Positions 1 to 10,120 of a stretch of DNA of 64,000 nucleotides are shown piece after piece. Source of the DNA: Cognatilysobacter bugurensis (GTDB lineage Bacteria; Pseudomonadota; Gammaproteobacteria; Xanthomonadales; Xanthomonadaceae); contig NZ_BMYD01000001.1 in assembly GCF_014652095.1 (NCBI RefSeq), forward strand, positions 99,068 through 163,067, written 5' to 3'. Under the pieces are notes generated by a model. It saw only the letters and a list, made by a program, of their open reading frames with translations, ran no database searches and was not told where the DNA came from. The translations under genes and the position numbers were made by a program. The stretch's first letter is position 1; every line of letters begins with the position of its first letter.

Positions 1-540
1 CCGCGCCATCTGTTCGTCGACGAGGCGCTGGCGATGCGCGCCTACGAGGACACCGCGCTGCCGATCGGTCACGGGCAGACGATTTCGCAGCCGTGGGTCG
101 TCGCGAAGATGACCGAGGCGCTGCTGCAGACCGCGCCGCGCAAGGTGCTCGAGATCGGCACGGGCTCGGGGTACCAGGCTGCGGTGCTGGCTGCGCTCGG
201 GCTGGAAGTGCACACGGTCGAGCGTATTGGCGAGCTGCTGCGGTCGGCGCGCAAGCGCTTCCGACAGATCGGCCTGGAGGTGCGCAGCAAGCACGACGAC
301 GGCTACGTCGGCTGGGCCGAGAACGCGCCGTTCGACGCGATCATGGTGACCGCCGGCGGCGCTGCCGTCGTCGACGCCTTGCTCGATCAGCTGTCCCCAG
401 GCGGCGCGCTCATCGCACCGGTCGGCTCGGCGACGTCGCAGGAACTGCTGCGGCTCGTCAAACATGAGGATGGACGCGTCGAGCGGCAGATGCTCGCGCC
501 TGTCGTGTTCGTGCCCCTCCTGCCCGGCACCATCGACTGA
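1..540 (+). CDS. pcm: Protein-L-isoaspartate O-methyltransferase, 5' truncated
   Basis: Repairs isoaspartyl residues of damaged cytosolic proteins by SAM-dependent methylation. The frame is already open at base 1, so the N-terminus lies outside the window; 179 residues remain of a family of about 210. Visible are the conserved [13 protein letters not shown] stretch (fragment residues 23-35) and the SAM-binding loop [11 protein letters not shown] (residues 49-59). The stop at 538-540 is four bases from the ATG of the ExoD-family gene, so the two are probably cotranscribed with nlpD. pcm next to nlpD is the usual gammaproteobacterial arrangement. Nothing in the visible part suggests inactivation. 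Confidence 0.95.
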   Translation, partial: PRHLFVDEALAMRAYEDTALPIGHGQTISQPWVVAKMTEALLQTAPRKVLEIGTGSGYQAAVLAALGLEVHTVERIGELLRSARKRFRQIGLEVRSKHDDGYVGWAENAPFDAIMVTAGGAAVVDALLDQLSPGGALIAPVGSATSQELLRLVKHEDGRVERQMLAPVVFVPLLPGTID

Positions 541-544
541 GCCC

Positions 545-1207
545 ATGACTGACCACGACTCCAGACTCCCTGGCACCCGCGCGTCCGACGACGTGTCCCT
601 GGGCGAACAGCTCGCCGCAATCATCCGCGAGCTTCCGTCCGATTCGTTGACGCTGGGCGAGCTGCTCGACGTCTTCGGCGACGAGGGCCTGCTGCTGCTG
701 AGCGCGCTGCTGACCGTCGTGTTCCTGATCCCCGTGTCGATCCCCGGCGTCAGCACCGTGTTCGGCGCCGCCATCCTGTTGGTCGGGATCAGCCGCGTGT
801 TCGAACGACCGCTGTGGTTGCCCGAACGCATCCGCACGCGCGCGCTGCCGGCCGGTCGGCTGCGCCCAGCGCTCGAGCACGGGATGGTCTGGGTGCGTCG
901 GCTCGAGCGGATCAGCCGCCCGCACCGCCTCAACGCGGTGACGGACGGCCGTGCGCAGACGCTCGTCACCAACCTGGCCTTCATCCTCGCGGCGGTGCTG
1001 CTGATGGCGCCGTTCGGCTTCGTGCCCTTCAGCAACACGCTGCCGGCGCTCGCATTGCTGCTCTATGCGATCGGCATGATCCAGCGCGACGGTGGCGCGG
1101 TCCTGCTCGGCCATCTCGCGAACATCGGAACGATCGTCTACTTCGGCGCATTGATCGGCGGAGGCGGTGTGGCCCTGCACGGGCTGTGGCAGCGCCTGTC
1201 GGGCTGA
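545..1207 (+). CDS. ExoD-family (exopolysaccharide synthesis) membrane protein
   Basis: A 220-residue inner-membrane protein resembling the ExoD family, first linked to exopolysaccharide production and alkali tolerance in rhizobia; its biochemical role is not settled. The N-terminal 40 residues are soluble and acidic. Hydrophobic segments follow at about residues 46-80, 138-180 and 190-212, with a central basic loop rich in Arg and Pro. ATG 545 is chosen over an upstream in-frame ATG at 464 because the upstream part is Cys/Ser-rich and overlaps pcm. It sits between pcm and nlpD, four bases after pcm and 42 before the chosen nlpD start. The family call comes from overall sequence character, so function is tentative. 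Confidence 0.75.
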   Translation: MTDHDSRLPGTRASDDVSLGEQLAAIIRELPSDSLTLGELLDVFGDEGLLLLSALLTVVFLIPVSIPGVSTVFGAAILLVGISRVFERPLWLPERIRTRALPAGRLRPALEHGMVWVRRLERISRPHRLNAVTDGRAQTLVTNLAFILAAVLLMAPFGFVPFSNTLPALALLLYAIGMIQRDGGAVLLGHLANIGTIVYFGALIGGGGVALHGLWQRLSG

Positions 1208-1249
1208 TTGCCCACTCGGCCGAACACGAACAGAGGGCTCGCAATACGC

Positions 1250-2041
1250 ATGGGCATGACAAGGCAATGGACGCTCGCGCTGGCAGGCGCACTGGGGCTC
1301 GCGGCGTGTTCCACGACGGTCGTGCGCGAGCCCGTTCAAAACGGCGGGGCAAGCGCTTCGACGCCGCGGTACGGTGAGTCCGCGACGGTCCAGCGCGGCG
1401 ACACCTTGTACGGCGTCGCCACACGGAACGGCGTGTCGGTGCGCGATCTGGCGGCATGGAACGGCATCGCGCCGCCGTACACGATCTACCCAGGCCAGCG
1501 CCTGCGGCTCCACCCGTCCTCTGGGCCTGCCGCTGCGCCGGGGAAGCGCACCGTCGCCGCAGGGCCCGCGAAGCCCGTGTCCCGGGCGCCGGCCAGCCCG
1601 ACGCGCCCGCGCGACACCGCGGCGCCGGCGCCAAAGCCCGCAGCGCCCGCCGCACCCCCAATCCAGAGCGGCATCGCCTGGCGCTGGCCCGCTGACGGTG
1701 GCCTCCTCAATCGCTTCGTAACGGGCGACCCCACTCGGCAGGGCATCGACATTGCCGGCGCCGGCGGCGCCCCGGTGCGCGCGGCAGCCGACGGTACCGT
1801 CGTGTACTCGGGCTCAGGGTTGGTCGGCTACGGCGAGCTCGTGATCATCAAGCACACCGATGCATGGCTGTCGGCGTACGGCCACAACCGCAAACGCCTC
1901 GTCAACGAGGGCCAGTTGGTGAAAGCGGGCGAGCAGATCGCCGAGATGGGCCGCAGCGGCGCTTCGCGCGACATGCTGCATTTCGAGGTGCGCTACAACG
2001 GCAAGCCAGTCGACCCGCTCACCTATTTGCCGCCGCGTTAA
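1250..2041 (+). CDS. nlpD: NlpD-like murein hydrolase activator (LysM + degenerate LytM lipoprotein)
   Basis: Outer-membrane lipoprotein of the NlpD/EnvC type, which activates amidases during septum splitting rather than cutting peptidoglycan itself. A lipobox LAACS follows a short signal sequence. A LysM domain lies near residues 45-90, then a Pro/Ala linker (90-150) and a C-terminal LytM/M23 domain starting near QGIDIAG. The zinc-binding His that precedes GxD in active M23 enzymes is Gln, and the HxH motif reads MLHFEV, so two metal ligands are missing, as in E. coli NlpD. ATG 1250 or 1256 could be the start; an AGAGGG at 1232-1237 favours either. In many relatives rpoS follows nlpD; here it does not. 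Confidence 0.9.
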   Translation: MGMTRQWTLALAGALGLAACSTTVVREPVQNGGASASTPRYGESATVQRGDTLYGVATRNGVSVRDLAAWNGIAPPYTIYPGQRLRLHPSSGPAAAPGKRTVAAGPAKPVSRAPASPTRPRDTAAPAPKPAAPAAPPIQSGIAWRWPADGGLLNRFVTGDPTRQGIDIAGAGGAPVRAAADGTVVYSGSGLVGYGELVIIKHTDAWLSAYGHNRKRLVNEGQLVKAGEQIAEMGRSGASRDMLHFEVRYNGKPVDPLTYLPPR

Positions 2042-2155
2042 ACCGGCGGCGCGGGTCGGGCCCGGCCGCCGGTCGGGCAGGGCGCGTGATCGGGGCCAAC
2101 GTCGGAGTCGAGGCGCAAGCCCGCGCGACGCGCCGCCGTTGGATGCGAAAACCGA

Positions 2156-2536
2156 TCAGCCGGTTGAGCCCAGCACGAAACCCGCCACCACGCGGCGGCC
2201 TTCGCTGGCGAGCACTGCGTAGGTGCGAGCGGCTGCGTCGTTCGACATCGATTCCAGACCGACGCCACGACCCAGACAGGCGGCCATCGTCGCCGCCGGG
2301 GGGAATGCCTGGCGCGCACCGCTGCCGAGCACGATGACCTCGGGCCCAAGCGCGAGCAGAGCGTCGAGTTCGGCGGTACCGAGTTCGCGCACATCCGTTA
2401 CTGGCCAGTCCTCGACGAGCGCGTCGGGCGAGATCGCAAAACTCGTGGTCAGACGGCGCTCATTGACGAGGGCGGACGTTCCGTCCGCGCTGCGAAGCAC
2501 GAACTGCTGGTCGCTTGGCTCGAGCGTGAGCTGCAT
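2156..2536 (-). CDS. Mth938-like domain protein (DUF498/NDUFAF3 type)
   Basis: A 126-residue protein matching the Mth938-like fold family, related to the mitochondrial complex I assembly factor NDUFAF3; the bacterial role is unknown. Visible features are an N-terminal beta-rich segment, the core EVIVLGSGARQAFP near residues 66-79, and an ARTYAVLASEGRRVVAGF segment near the C-terminus. Both are typical of the family. The ATG at 2534-2536 was chosen because the longer open frame upstream overlaps yhbY and is Cys/Ser/Arg-rich. It starts four bases after the yhbY stop on the same strand, so the two are likely cotranscribed. Confidence 0.85.
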   Translation of the reverse strand: MQLTLEPSDQQFVLRSADGTSALVNERRLTTSFAISPDALVEDWPVTDVRELGTAELDALLALGPEVIVLGSGARQAFPPAATMAACLGRGVGLESMSNDAAARTYAVLASEGRRVVAGFVLGSTG

Positions 2537-2540
2537 CGGC

Positions 2541-2909
2541 TCAGGCGCGGGGCAGCACGATCTGGCGCTTCTCGCGGCTCTGCCGATACAGAACGGCGGT
2601 GTGCCCGATGCGCTGGACGAGCGCGGCGCCGGATCGCTCCGCAAGCGCGGTGATCATCGCGTCGCGAGCCTCGCGGTCCTCTGCGGCAACCTTCACTTTG
2701 ATCAGCTCGTGATGCTCGAGCGCAAGCTCGACTTCCGCGATCACGGCGTCGGTCAGGCCTTTGCCGCCGATCTGCAGCATTGCCTTGAGATCGTGCGCCT
2801 GGCCGCGCAGAAAGCGCACCTGCGCCGCCGTCAGTGGGCGCGCAGCGGCCGCGTCGGCACGCGAAGCGTTGCCTGCCGAGGGATCCGAAGGAGAGGAAGA
2901 CTGCGCCAT
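2541..2909 (-). CDS. yhbY: YhbY-family (CRM domain) ribosome-associated RNA-binding protein
   Basis: Small RNA-binding protein of the CRS1-YhbY family, associated with large ribosomal subunit assembly. The first 24 residues are a Ser/Ala-rich extension. The CRM domain follows, with LTAAQVRFLRGQAHDLKAM, a conserved GGKGLTDAVIAEVELAL helix, HELIKVKV and a C-terminal RIGHTAVLYR. It is 122 residues, a little longer than E. coli YhbY because of the extension. It is divergent from rlmE, 77 bases away; yhbY divergent from rlmE-ftsH is the common gammaproteobacterial layout, which supports both calls. Confidence 0.95.
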   Translation of the reverse strand: MAQSSSPSDPSAGNASRADAAAARPLTAAQVRFLRGQAHDLKAMLQIGGKGLTDAVIAEVELALEHHELIKVKVAAEDREARDAMITALAERSGAALVQRIGHTAVLYRQSREKRQIVLPRA

Positions 2910-2986
2910 GCGGGAGCGAAACCACGGGTTGAATGGGGTCGAAGGGTATCATGGGCCCCGTTGCTCCCTCGAAGTTGGACTCCCTG

Positions 2987-3616
2987 ATGGCCACGCGCAG
3001 CAAGAGCAGCCACCGCTGGTTGCAGGAGCATTTCTCCGATCCCTTCGTTAAGAAGGCCAAGGCCGAAGGGCTGCGTTCGCGCGCCGCGTACAAGCTCGAA
3101 GAACTCGTGGAGCGTGACCGGTTGCTCAAGCCGGGCATGGTCGTCGTCGATCTCGGCGCCGCTCCGGGAGGCTGGTCACAGTGGGTGCGGCAGGCCCTGG
3201 GGGACAGTGGCCGGGTGATCGCGCTGGACATCCTCGACATGCCCACGCTCGCGGGCGTGGAATTCCTTCATGGGGATTTCAGGGAGGATGCGGTCCTATC
3301 CGAATTGGAAGCGACGTTGAACGGCACACAGGTGGATCTTGTGCTGTCCGACATGGCCCCCAATATGAGCGGTGTGGATGCGGTCGATATGGCCCGCACG
3401 ATGCATCTGGCGGAACTGGCGATGGACTTCGCCGACCGCCATCTGCGCGTCGAGGGCACGTTCCTGATCAAGTTATTCCAGGGCGTGGGTTTCGACGATT
3501 ACGTGCGTGAACTGCGCAAGCGGTACGCCAAGGTGTCGATTCGCAAACCCGCCGCATCCCGCAAGCGTTCGCCCGAGGTTTACGCCCTCGCGCAGGGCAA
3601 GCGGGCGGCAACGTAG
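2987..3616 (+). CDS. rlmE: 23S rRNA (uridine-2'-O)-methyltransferase RlmE
   Basis: Methylates the 2'-O of U2552 in the 23S rRNA A loop during 50S maturation (also called FtsJ/RrmJ). The start at 2987 gives 209 residues, the same length as the E. coli enzyme, and begins just before the conserved SSHRWLQEHFSDPF. The SAM site VVVDLGAAPGGWSQW, the LSDMAPNMSG motif and the later IKLFQG segment carry the K-D-K-E catalytic set. An upstream in-frame ATG at 2933 is less likely because it adds an unconserved leader. It lies 82 bases before ftsH, the usual partner. Confidence 0.96.
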   Translation: MATRSKSSHRWLQEHFSDPFVKKAKAEGLRSRAAYKLEELVERDRLLKPGMVVVDLGAAPGGWSQWVRQALGDSGRVIALDILDMPTLAGVEFLHGDFREDAVLSELEATLNGTQVDLVLSDMAPNMSGVDAVDMARTMHLAELAMDFADRHLRVEGTFLIKLFQGVGFDDYVRELRKRYAKVSIRKPAASRKRSPEVYALAQGKRAAT

Positions 3617-3698
3617 CGACGGATCGGCCGGTTCATAGGGCCGCGGTGGCGGTCGGAAGTCAGAGGTTTCGCGCCTACGGGCGAACAGGCAGGGTGAA

Positions 3699-5591
<1,893 letters not shown>

Positions 5592-5612
5592 CGGACGCGG
5601 GTATGTACGACG

Positions 5613-5642
5613 AAAAGGCCGGGGATCTCCCCGGCCTTTTTC
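5613..5642 (+). terminator. Rho-independent terminator after ftsH
   Basis: A GC-rich stem AAGGCCGGGG / CCCCGGCCTT around a four-base ATCT loop is followed by a T run, 22 bases after the ftsH stop. It separates ftsH from folP, so folP probably has its own promoter in 5643-5800. Confidence 0.9.
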
Positions 5643-5814
5643 TATGGTGGGCTGGGCTGGCGCCTTCCGCAGTCGGTCGTGCGCACCGCGCGGCCGCGAG
5701 CACGGCGACGCGGCAGTTGGTGCGACCTTTGCGCGCGAGCGGCCGTGGGGCGCTGTGAGGTCGAGAACGGCCGACGATCAGCGATGATGCCGGTTTCCCA
5801 CGCGGAGCTCGCCG

Positions 5815-6711
5815 ATGTTCGACCTCTCTCCCCGGCTCGACTGCAACGGTCGTCCGCTCATCCTCGATCGCCCCCGCGTGATGGGGATCATCAACGTCAC
5901 GCCGGACTCGTTCTCGGACGGCGGTCGCCACGACACTGCCGACCGCGCAATCGCGCACGGCGTGAGGCTCGCGCAGGAAGGCGCAGACGTGCTCGATGTC
6001 GGCGGGGAGTCGACGCGGCCGGGCGCGGACGAAGTCAGCGTCGACGAGGAGCTGCGCCGCGTGCTGCCGGTGATCGAGCGTCTCGCGCGCGAGACGACGC
6101 TGCCGATCAGTATCGACACGTCGAAACCCGAGGTGATGCGGGCCGCGGTCCAGGCTGGCGCGGGCCTGATCAACGACGTGCGCGCGCTGCGCATGAACGG
6201 TGCGCTGGAGGCTGCCGCGGAACTCGCGGTTCCGGTGGTGCTGATGCACATGCAAGGCGAGCCCGGCTCAATGCAGGCGGCGCCCGACTACGACGACGTG
6301 GTGGCCGACGTGCACCGATTCCTGGCCGAGCGCATCTTCGCGGCCGAAATGGCCGGCATTCCGAAGTCGCGGCTCGTTATCGATCCGGGCTTCGGCTTCG
6401 GCAAGACGATCGAGCACAACCTCGCGCTGCTCGCGCGGCTCGACGCGTTCACGAACCTCGGCGTGCCGTTGCTCGCCGGGCTGTCACGCAAGCGCACGAT
6501 TGGCGAGCTCACGGGCCGCGATGCGCCCGAGGCGCGCGTGCACGGGTCGGTGGCAGCACATCTGATTGCGGCGCAGCGAGGCGCTGTGTTGCTGCGCGTG
6601 CACGACGTCGCGGCAACGGTCGATGCGCTCAAGGTTTGGCACGCGGTCGGGCAGGTGAAACCGCCCCGCCGCGACGCGGCGCCGGCGATCCGCTGGCCTG
6701 ACGAGAACTGA
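5815..6711 (+). CDS. folP: Dihydropteroate synthase
   Basis: Joins dihydropterin pyrophosphate to p-aminobenzoate in folate synthesis; the target of sulfonamides. The 298 residues fold as a TIM barrel with both signatures: MGIINVTPDSFSDGG near residues 23-37 and the DVGGESTRPGA loop near 61-71. Also visible are ISIDTSKPEVM, INDVRAL and the C-terminal GLSRKRTIGELTG phosphate-binding loop. GGAG at 5803-5806 supports the ATG. In many Gammaproteobacteria glmM follows folP; here a 404-base gene-free region and then putP follow. Confidence 0.97.
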   Translation: MFDLSPRLDCNGRPLILDRPRVMGIINVTPDSFSDGGRHDTADRAIAHGVRLAQEGADVLDVGGESTRPGADEVSVDEELRRVLPVIERLARETTLPISIDTSKPEVMRAAVQAGAGLINDVRALRMNGALEAAAELAVPVVLMHMQGEPGSMQAAPDYDDVVADVHRFLAERIFAAEMAGIPKSRLVIDPGFGFGKTIEHNLALLARLDAFTNLGVPLLAGLSRKRTIGELTGRDAPEARVHGSVAAHLIAAQRGAVLLRVHDVAATVDALKVWHAVGQVKPPRRDAAPAIRWPDEN

Positions 6712-7115
6712 GCAGCGGTTGTGCACAGCGGCTGTGGACAACCGGTGCGCCAAACTGTGGACCGCGTGCTGCAGCCGTTGCAGCGCCAGCATTGCAAGAG
6801 GGATGGCGAAAATTTGACCAGCCCGGAGCGCGTCGTCCACAGGGGCTGTGGACAAGTGGTTGAGCAGTGATGTGGATAAGCGGCGGTGAGGCCCGCCCCG
6901 CGTGGCGTGTCGCTTCTCTGGTGAATTCTTAGCCACATCAAAGACTTGACGCGGGGTGCTTCGTGTGCGGTCCCAGCGCATCGCGGAACTCGCGTGCAGC
7001 GCGGCCCGGGTCGGCCGTTGCCCGAATCCGTCGCGTCGTGCCCGACGCCGCGATCGACGCGCGGCGCGCACGCTAAGCTTCCGCCGTCGGCCCGGTCGAG
7101 GGCCCGGGGACCGTC
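6712..7115. promoter_or_regulatory. Gene-free region with a cluster of DnaA-box-like 9-mers
   Basis: No gene is visible between folP and putP. Between 6719 and 6879 there are five or six 9-mers resembling DnaA boxes: TTGTGCACA at 6719-6727 (plus), TTGTCCACA at 6733-6741 (minus), a weak CGGTCCACA at 6756-6764 (minus), TCGTCCACA at 6833-6841 (plus), TTGTCCACA at 6847-6855 (minus), and a perfect TTATCCACA at 6871-6879 (minus). A short AT-richer patch GAAAATTTG lies between the two groups (about 6808-6816). Such density suggests a DnaA-binding locus (regulatory, titration or origin-like). No origin-associated genes flank it, so its role is inferred only. Confidence 0.6.
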
Positions 7116-8609
7116 ATGACCGCCAGCACGCCGTTGCTCGTCACGTTTTCGATCTACCTCGCAGCAATGGTGCTGATCGGCTTCATCGCGTGGCGCGCCA
7201 CGCGCAGCTTCGACGATTACATCCTGGGCGGCCGCTCGCTCGGCGGTTATGTGACCGCGTTGTCGGCCGGCGCGTCCGACATGAGCGGCTGGCTGCTGAT
7301 GGGCCTGCCGGGCGCCCTGTTCGCCAGCGGCGTGTCCGAGTCGTGGATCGCGTTCGGGCTCATCGCCGGCGCGTGGGCGAACTGGCGTTTCGTGGCCGGC
7401 CCTCTGCGCGTGTACACCGAGCGCACGCGCAATGCGCTCACGCTGCCCGATTACTTCACCCACCGCTTTGCCGACACCCAGCGCGTGCTGCGGGTGCTGA
7501 GCGCGCTGGTCATTCTGATTTTCTTCGCCGTGTATTGCGCATCAGGCGTGGTCGCGGGCGCGCGACTGTTCGAAAGCGTGTTCGGGCTGCCGTACGCGGA
7601 GGCGATCTGGTGGGGCGCGGCGGCGACGATCCTCTACACGCTGGTCGGTGGCTTCCTCGCGGTGAGCTGGACCGACACCGTGCAGGCGACTCTGATGATC
7701 TTCGCGCTGATCCTGACGCCGATCGTCGTGCTCGTCGGCGTCGGCGGCTTCCAACCGGGCATTGCGCTCATCGGCGAGTTCGATCCGCAGCGCCTGGACT
7801 GGTTCAACGGCGGCGCGCTGGGCGCGGTCGGCATCGTGTCGCTGCTCGCGTGGGGCCTGGGCTACTTCGGCCAGCCGCACATCCTTGCGCGCTTCATGGC
7901 GGCGGACCACGTGGCGACGATCCCGAAGGCGCGCCGGATCGGCATGATCTGGATGATCCTGTGCCTGTTCGGCACGATGGCCGTGGGCTTCTTCGGCATC
8001 GCGTACTTTGCGCAGAACCCGGCCGCCGCGGCGCCGGTGCAGGCCAATCCCGAGCGCGTGTTCATCGTGCTCGCCGAGCAGCTGTTCAACCCGTGGATCG
8101 CGGGCGTACTGCTGTCCGCGATCCTTGCGGCGGTCATGAGCACGCTGTCGTGCCAGCTGCTCGTGTGCTCGAGCGTGCTGACCGAAGACCTCTACAAAGG
8201 GTTCGTGCGGCCCCATGCCGGCCAGCGCGAGCTCGTGTGGGTCGGTCGCGCCATGGTGCTCGCGATCGCCCTTGTCGCGATCGCGATTGCGCGTGATCCC
8301 GAGAGCCGCGTGCTCGCGCTGGTGGGCTACGCGTGGGCCGGTTTCGGCGCCGCGTTCGGGCCGGTCGTGCTGCTGTCGCTGTTCTGGCAGCGCATGACGC
8401 GCAACGGCGCGCTCGCTGGCGTCGTGGTCGGCGCGCTCACGGTGATCCTGTGGAAGCAGACCGGCAGCGCGCTGTACGAGATCGTGCCCGGCTTCGCGCT
8501 CGCAACGGTCGCGATCGTGGTGGCGAGCCTGCTCGATCGCCCACCGCCGGACGATGTGCAGGCCACGCACATGCAAGTGCGTGCGTCGCTTCGCGAGACC
8601 GGCTACTGA
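7116..8609 (+). CDS. putP: Sodium/proline symporter PutP
   Basis: Imports proline with Na+ across the inner membrane (SSS family, LeuT-like fold). At 497 residues it aligns along its whole length with my recollection of E. coli Put[34 protein letters not shown] (including the Na+-site Asp at residue 55), [34 protein letters not shown], and [21 protein letters not shown]. About 12-13 hydrophobic segments are visible. Preceded by the DnaA-box region. No putA is nearby, so it may serve osmoprotection or nutrition with catabolic genes elsewhere. It ends 13 bases before miaA, which may be read through from it. Confidence 0.96.
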   Translation: MTASTPLLVTFSIYLAAMVLIGFIAWRATRSFDDYILGGRSLGGYVTALSAGASDMSGWLLMGLPGALFASGVSESWIAFGLIAGAWANWRFVAGPLRVYTERTRNALTLPDYFTHRFADTQRVLRVLSALVILIFFAVYCASGVVAGARLFESVFGLPYAEAIWWGAAATILYTLVGGFLAVSWTDTVQATLMIFALILTPIVVLVGVGGFQPGIALIGEFDPQRLDWFNGGALGAVGIVSLLAWGLGYFGQPHILARFMAADHVATIPKARRIGMIWMILCLFGTMAVGFFGIAYFAQNPAAAAPVQANPERVFIVLAEQLFNPWIAGVLLSAILAAVMSTLSCQLLVCSSVLTEDLYKGFVRPHAGQRELVWVGRAMVLAIALVAIAIARDPESRVLALVGYAWAGFGAAFGPVVLLSLFWQRMTRNGALAGVVVGALTVILWKQTGSALYEIVPGFALATVAIVVASLLDRPPPDDVQATHMQVRASLRETGY

Positions 8610-8622
8610 GCACGCGCGTCGC

Positions 8623-9582
8623 ATGAGCGCTGACCGCCGCCCGCGCGCGATCGCGCTCATGGGCCCCACCGCGTCAGGCAAGACCGCACTGGCGATCGAG
8701 TGGGCGCAGCGCCTCGGCGGGGAGATCGTCAGCGTCGACTCGGCGCTCGTCTACCGGGGCCTCAATATCGGCGCGGCGAAGCCGACGGCCGACGAGCGCG
8801 CGGCGGTGCCGCACCACCTCATCGACATCCGCGAACCGTGGCAGCCGTACTCCGCCGCGGAGTTCGCTGCGGATGCGCGAGTCGCGATCGATGACATCGT
8901 CGCTCGCGGGCGGTGGCCAATCCTCGCTGGCGGCACTGGGCTGTATTTCCACGCCCTGCTGCACGGGCTGTCGGACATGCCGCAGGCCGACCCTGATACC
9001 CGCGCCGCGATCGAGCGCGATGCCCAAGCGCGCGGCTGGGGCGCGCTGCATGCCGAGCTCGCGCTCATCGACCCGGTCACTGCCGCGCGTGTGCACGCAA
9101 CCGACGCGCAGCGCATCCAGCGCGCGCTCGAGGTGTACCGGCTGTCGGGCCGCACGATGACCGAATGGCGGGCGGCGGCTCCCGCACAGGCCCGTTTGCC
9201 CGTGCGCGTACTGCAACTCGCGCTCGCGCCGCGAGACCGCGCGGTGCTGCACGACCGCATCGAGCGGCGGTTCGACGCAATGCTCGAGGCCGGCTTCCTC
9301 GACGAGGTGCGCGCCCTTCGCGCGCGGCCCGAGCTGGCCGCGCACCCGGCACCGCTTGACCTGCCGGCGTTGCGGGCGGTCGGCTACCGGCAGGCGTGGG
9401 AACACCTCGACGGCCTCACCGACGCGGGCACTTTCCGCGCCCGCGGCATCCACGCGACCCGCCAACTCGCGAAGCGGCAGCTGACCTGGCTGCGCGGCCG
9501 ACTGGACCTGCGCTGGCTCGACCCCAGCCACGACCGTGTCGAGCTCGATGCCGCGCTCGAGCTCTTCGTCGGCCGGCTCTGA
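8623..9582 (+). CDS. miaA: tRNA dimethylallyltransferase MiaA
   Basis: Adds a dimethylallyl group to A37 of tRNAs reading UNN codons. The ATG at 8623 gives 319 residues, with a P-loop GPTASGKT at residues 14-21, [20 protein letters not shown] (substrate-binding aspartate), [32 protein letters not shown], and the [16 protein letters not shown] helix. An upstream in-frame start at 8554 would overlap putP and adds an unconserved Arg-rich leader. miaA directly before hfq is the classical gammaproteobacterial order. Confidence 0.97.
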   Translation: MSADRRPRAIALMGPTASGKTALAIEWAQRLGGEIVSVDSALVYRGLNIGAAKPTADERAAVPHHLIDIREPWQPYSAAEFAADARVAIDDIVARGRWPILAGGTGLYFHALLHGLSDMPQADPDTRAAIERDAQARGWGALHAELALIDPVTAARVHATDAQRIQRALEVYRLSGRTMTEWRAAAPAQARLPVRVLQLALAPRDRAVLHDRIERRFDAMLEAGFLDEVRALRARPELAAHPAPLDLPALRAVGYRQAWEHLDGLTDAGTFRARGIHATRQLAKRQLTWLRGRLDLRWLDPSHDRVELDAALELFVGRL

Positions 9583-9741
9583 CGCCGGCATTTCGTGACC
9601 GTCGTCGGACCGCGGCGTCGTGGCGGTTGATTGAGTAAGGATTGCGTTAACATCGGCCGGACCGCGACAGCGGGGCCGTGCTTCGCGAGCCGGGCGCGGC
9701 ATGCCCGGCACGCTCATAACTAGAATCAGCGGGGAATTGGA

Positions 9742-10029
9742 ATGTCGAAAGGTCAATCGTTGCAGGACCCGTTCCTGAATGCACTGCGGCGCGAGCGCGT
9801 GCCGGTGTCGGTGTACCTCGTCAACGGAATCAAGCTCCAGGGCACGATCGAATCGTTCGACCAGTTCGTGGTGCTGCTCCGCAATACAGTGAGCCAGATG
9901 GTCTACAAGCACGCCATCTCGACCGTGGTGCCGGCGCGCAACGTGCGCGTGGGACCGGGCGGCGGCTACGTGCAGGCCGCGCACGGTGAAGGCGACGACG
10001 ACTCGTCCGACGCGCCGACTGAAAGCTGA
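9742..10029 (+). CDS. hfq: RNA chaperone Hfq
   Basis: Hexameric Sm-like RNA chaperone that pairs small RNAs with mRNAs. The 95 residues begin [33 protein letters not shown] (listed here only to residue 20 as [20 protein letters not shown]) and contain the Sm1 and Sm2 motifs, including the distinctive YKHAIST near residues 55-61. The C-terminal tail is short and acidic (GEGDDDSSD), as in Hfq proteins outside the enterics. GGGGAA at 9732-9737 is a good ribosome binding site. A TAGAAT at 9721-9726 could be a -10 element, with no clear -35. Confidence 0.98.
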   Translation: MSKGQSLQDPFLNALRRERVPVSVYLVNGIKLQGTIESFDQFVVLLRNTVSQMVYKHAISTVVPARNVRVGPGGGYVQAAHGEGDDDSSDAPTES

Positions 10030-10120
10030 GCGGCGCGGTCGCGTTCACTTGATTCCGCGCTGCGCGCCCGCATTCTGCGTGCAACGATGAAAGGGCCGCA
10101 TAGGCCGGAGCGACGGGGTC

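Noticed and set aside
6712-7115. Chromosomal origin (oriC) as a firm call
   Set aside because: No dnaA, dnaN, gyrB, rpmH or parAB is near and no extended AT-rich unwinding region is seen; only the box cluster is claimed.
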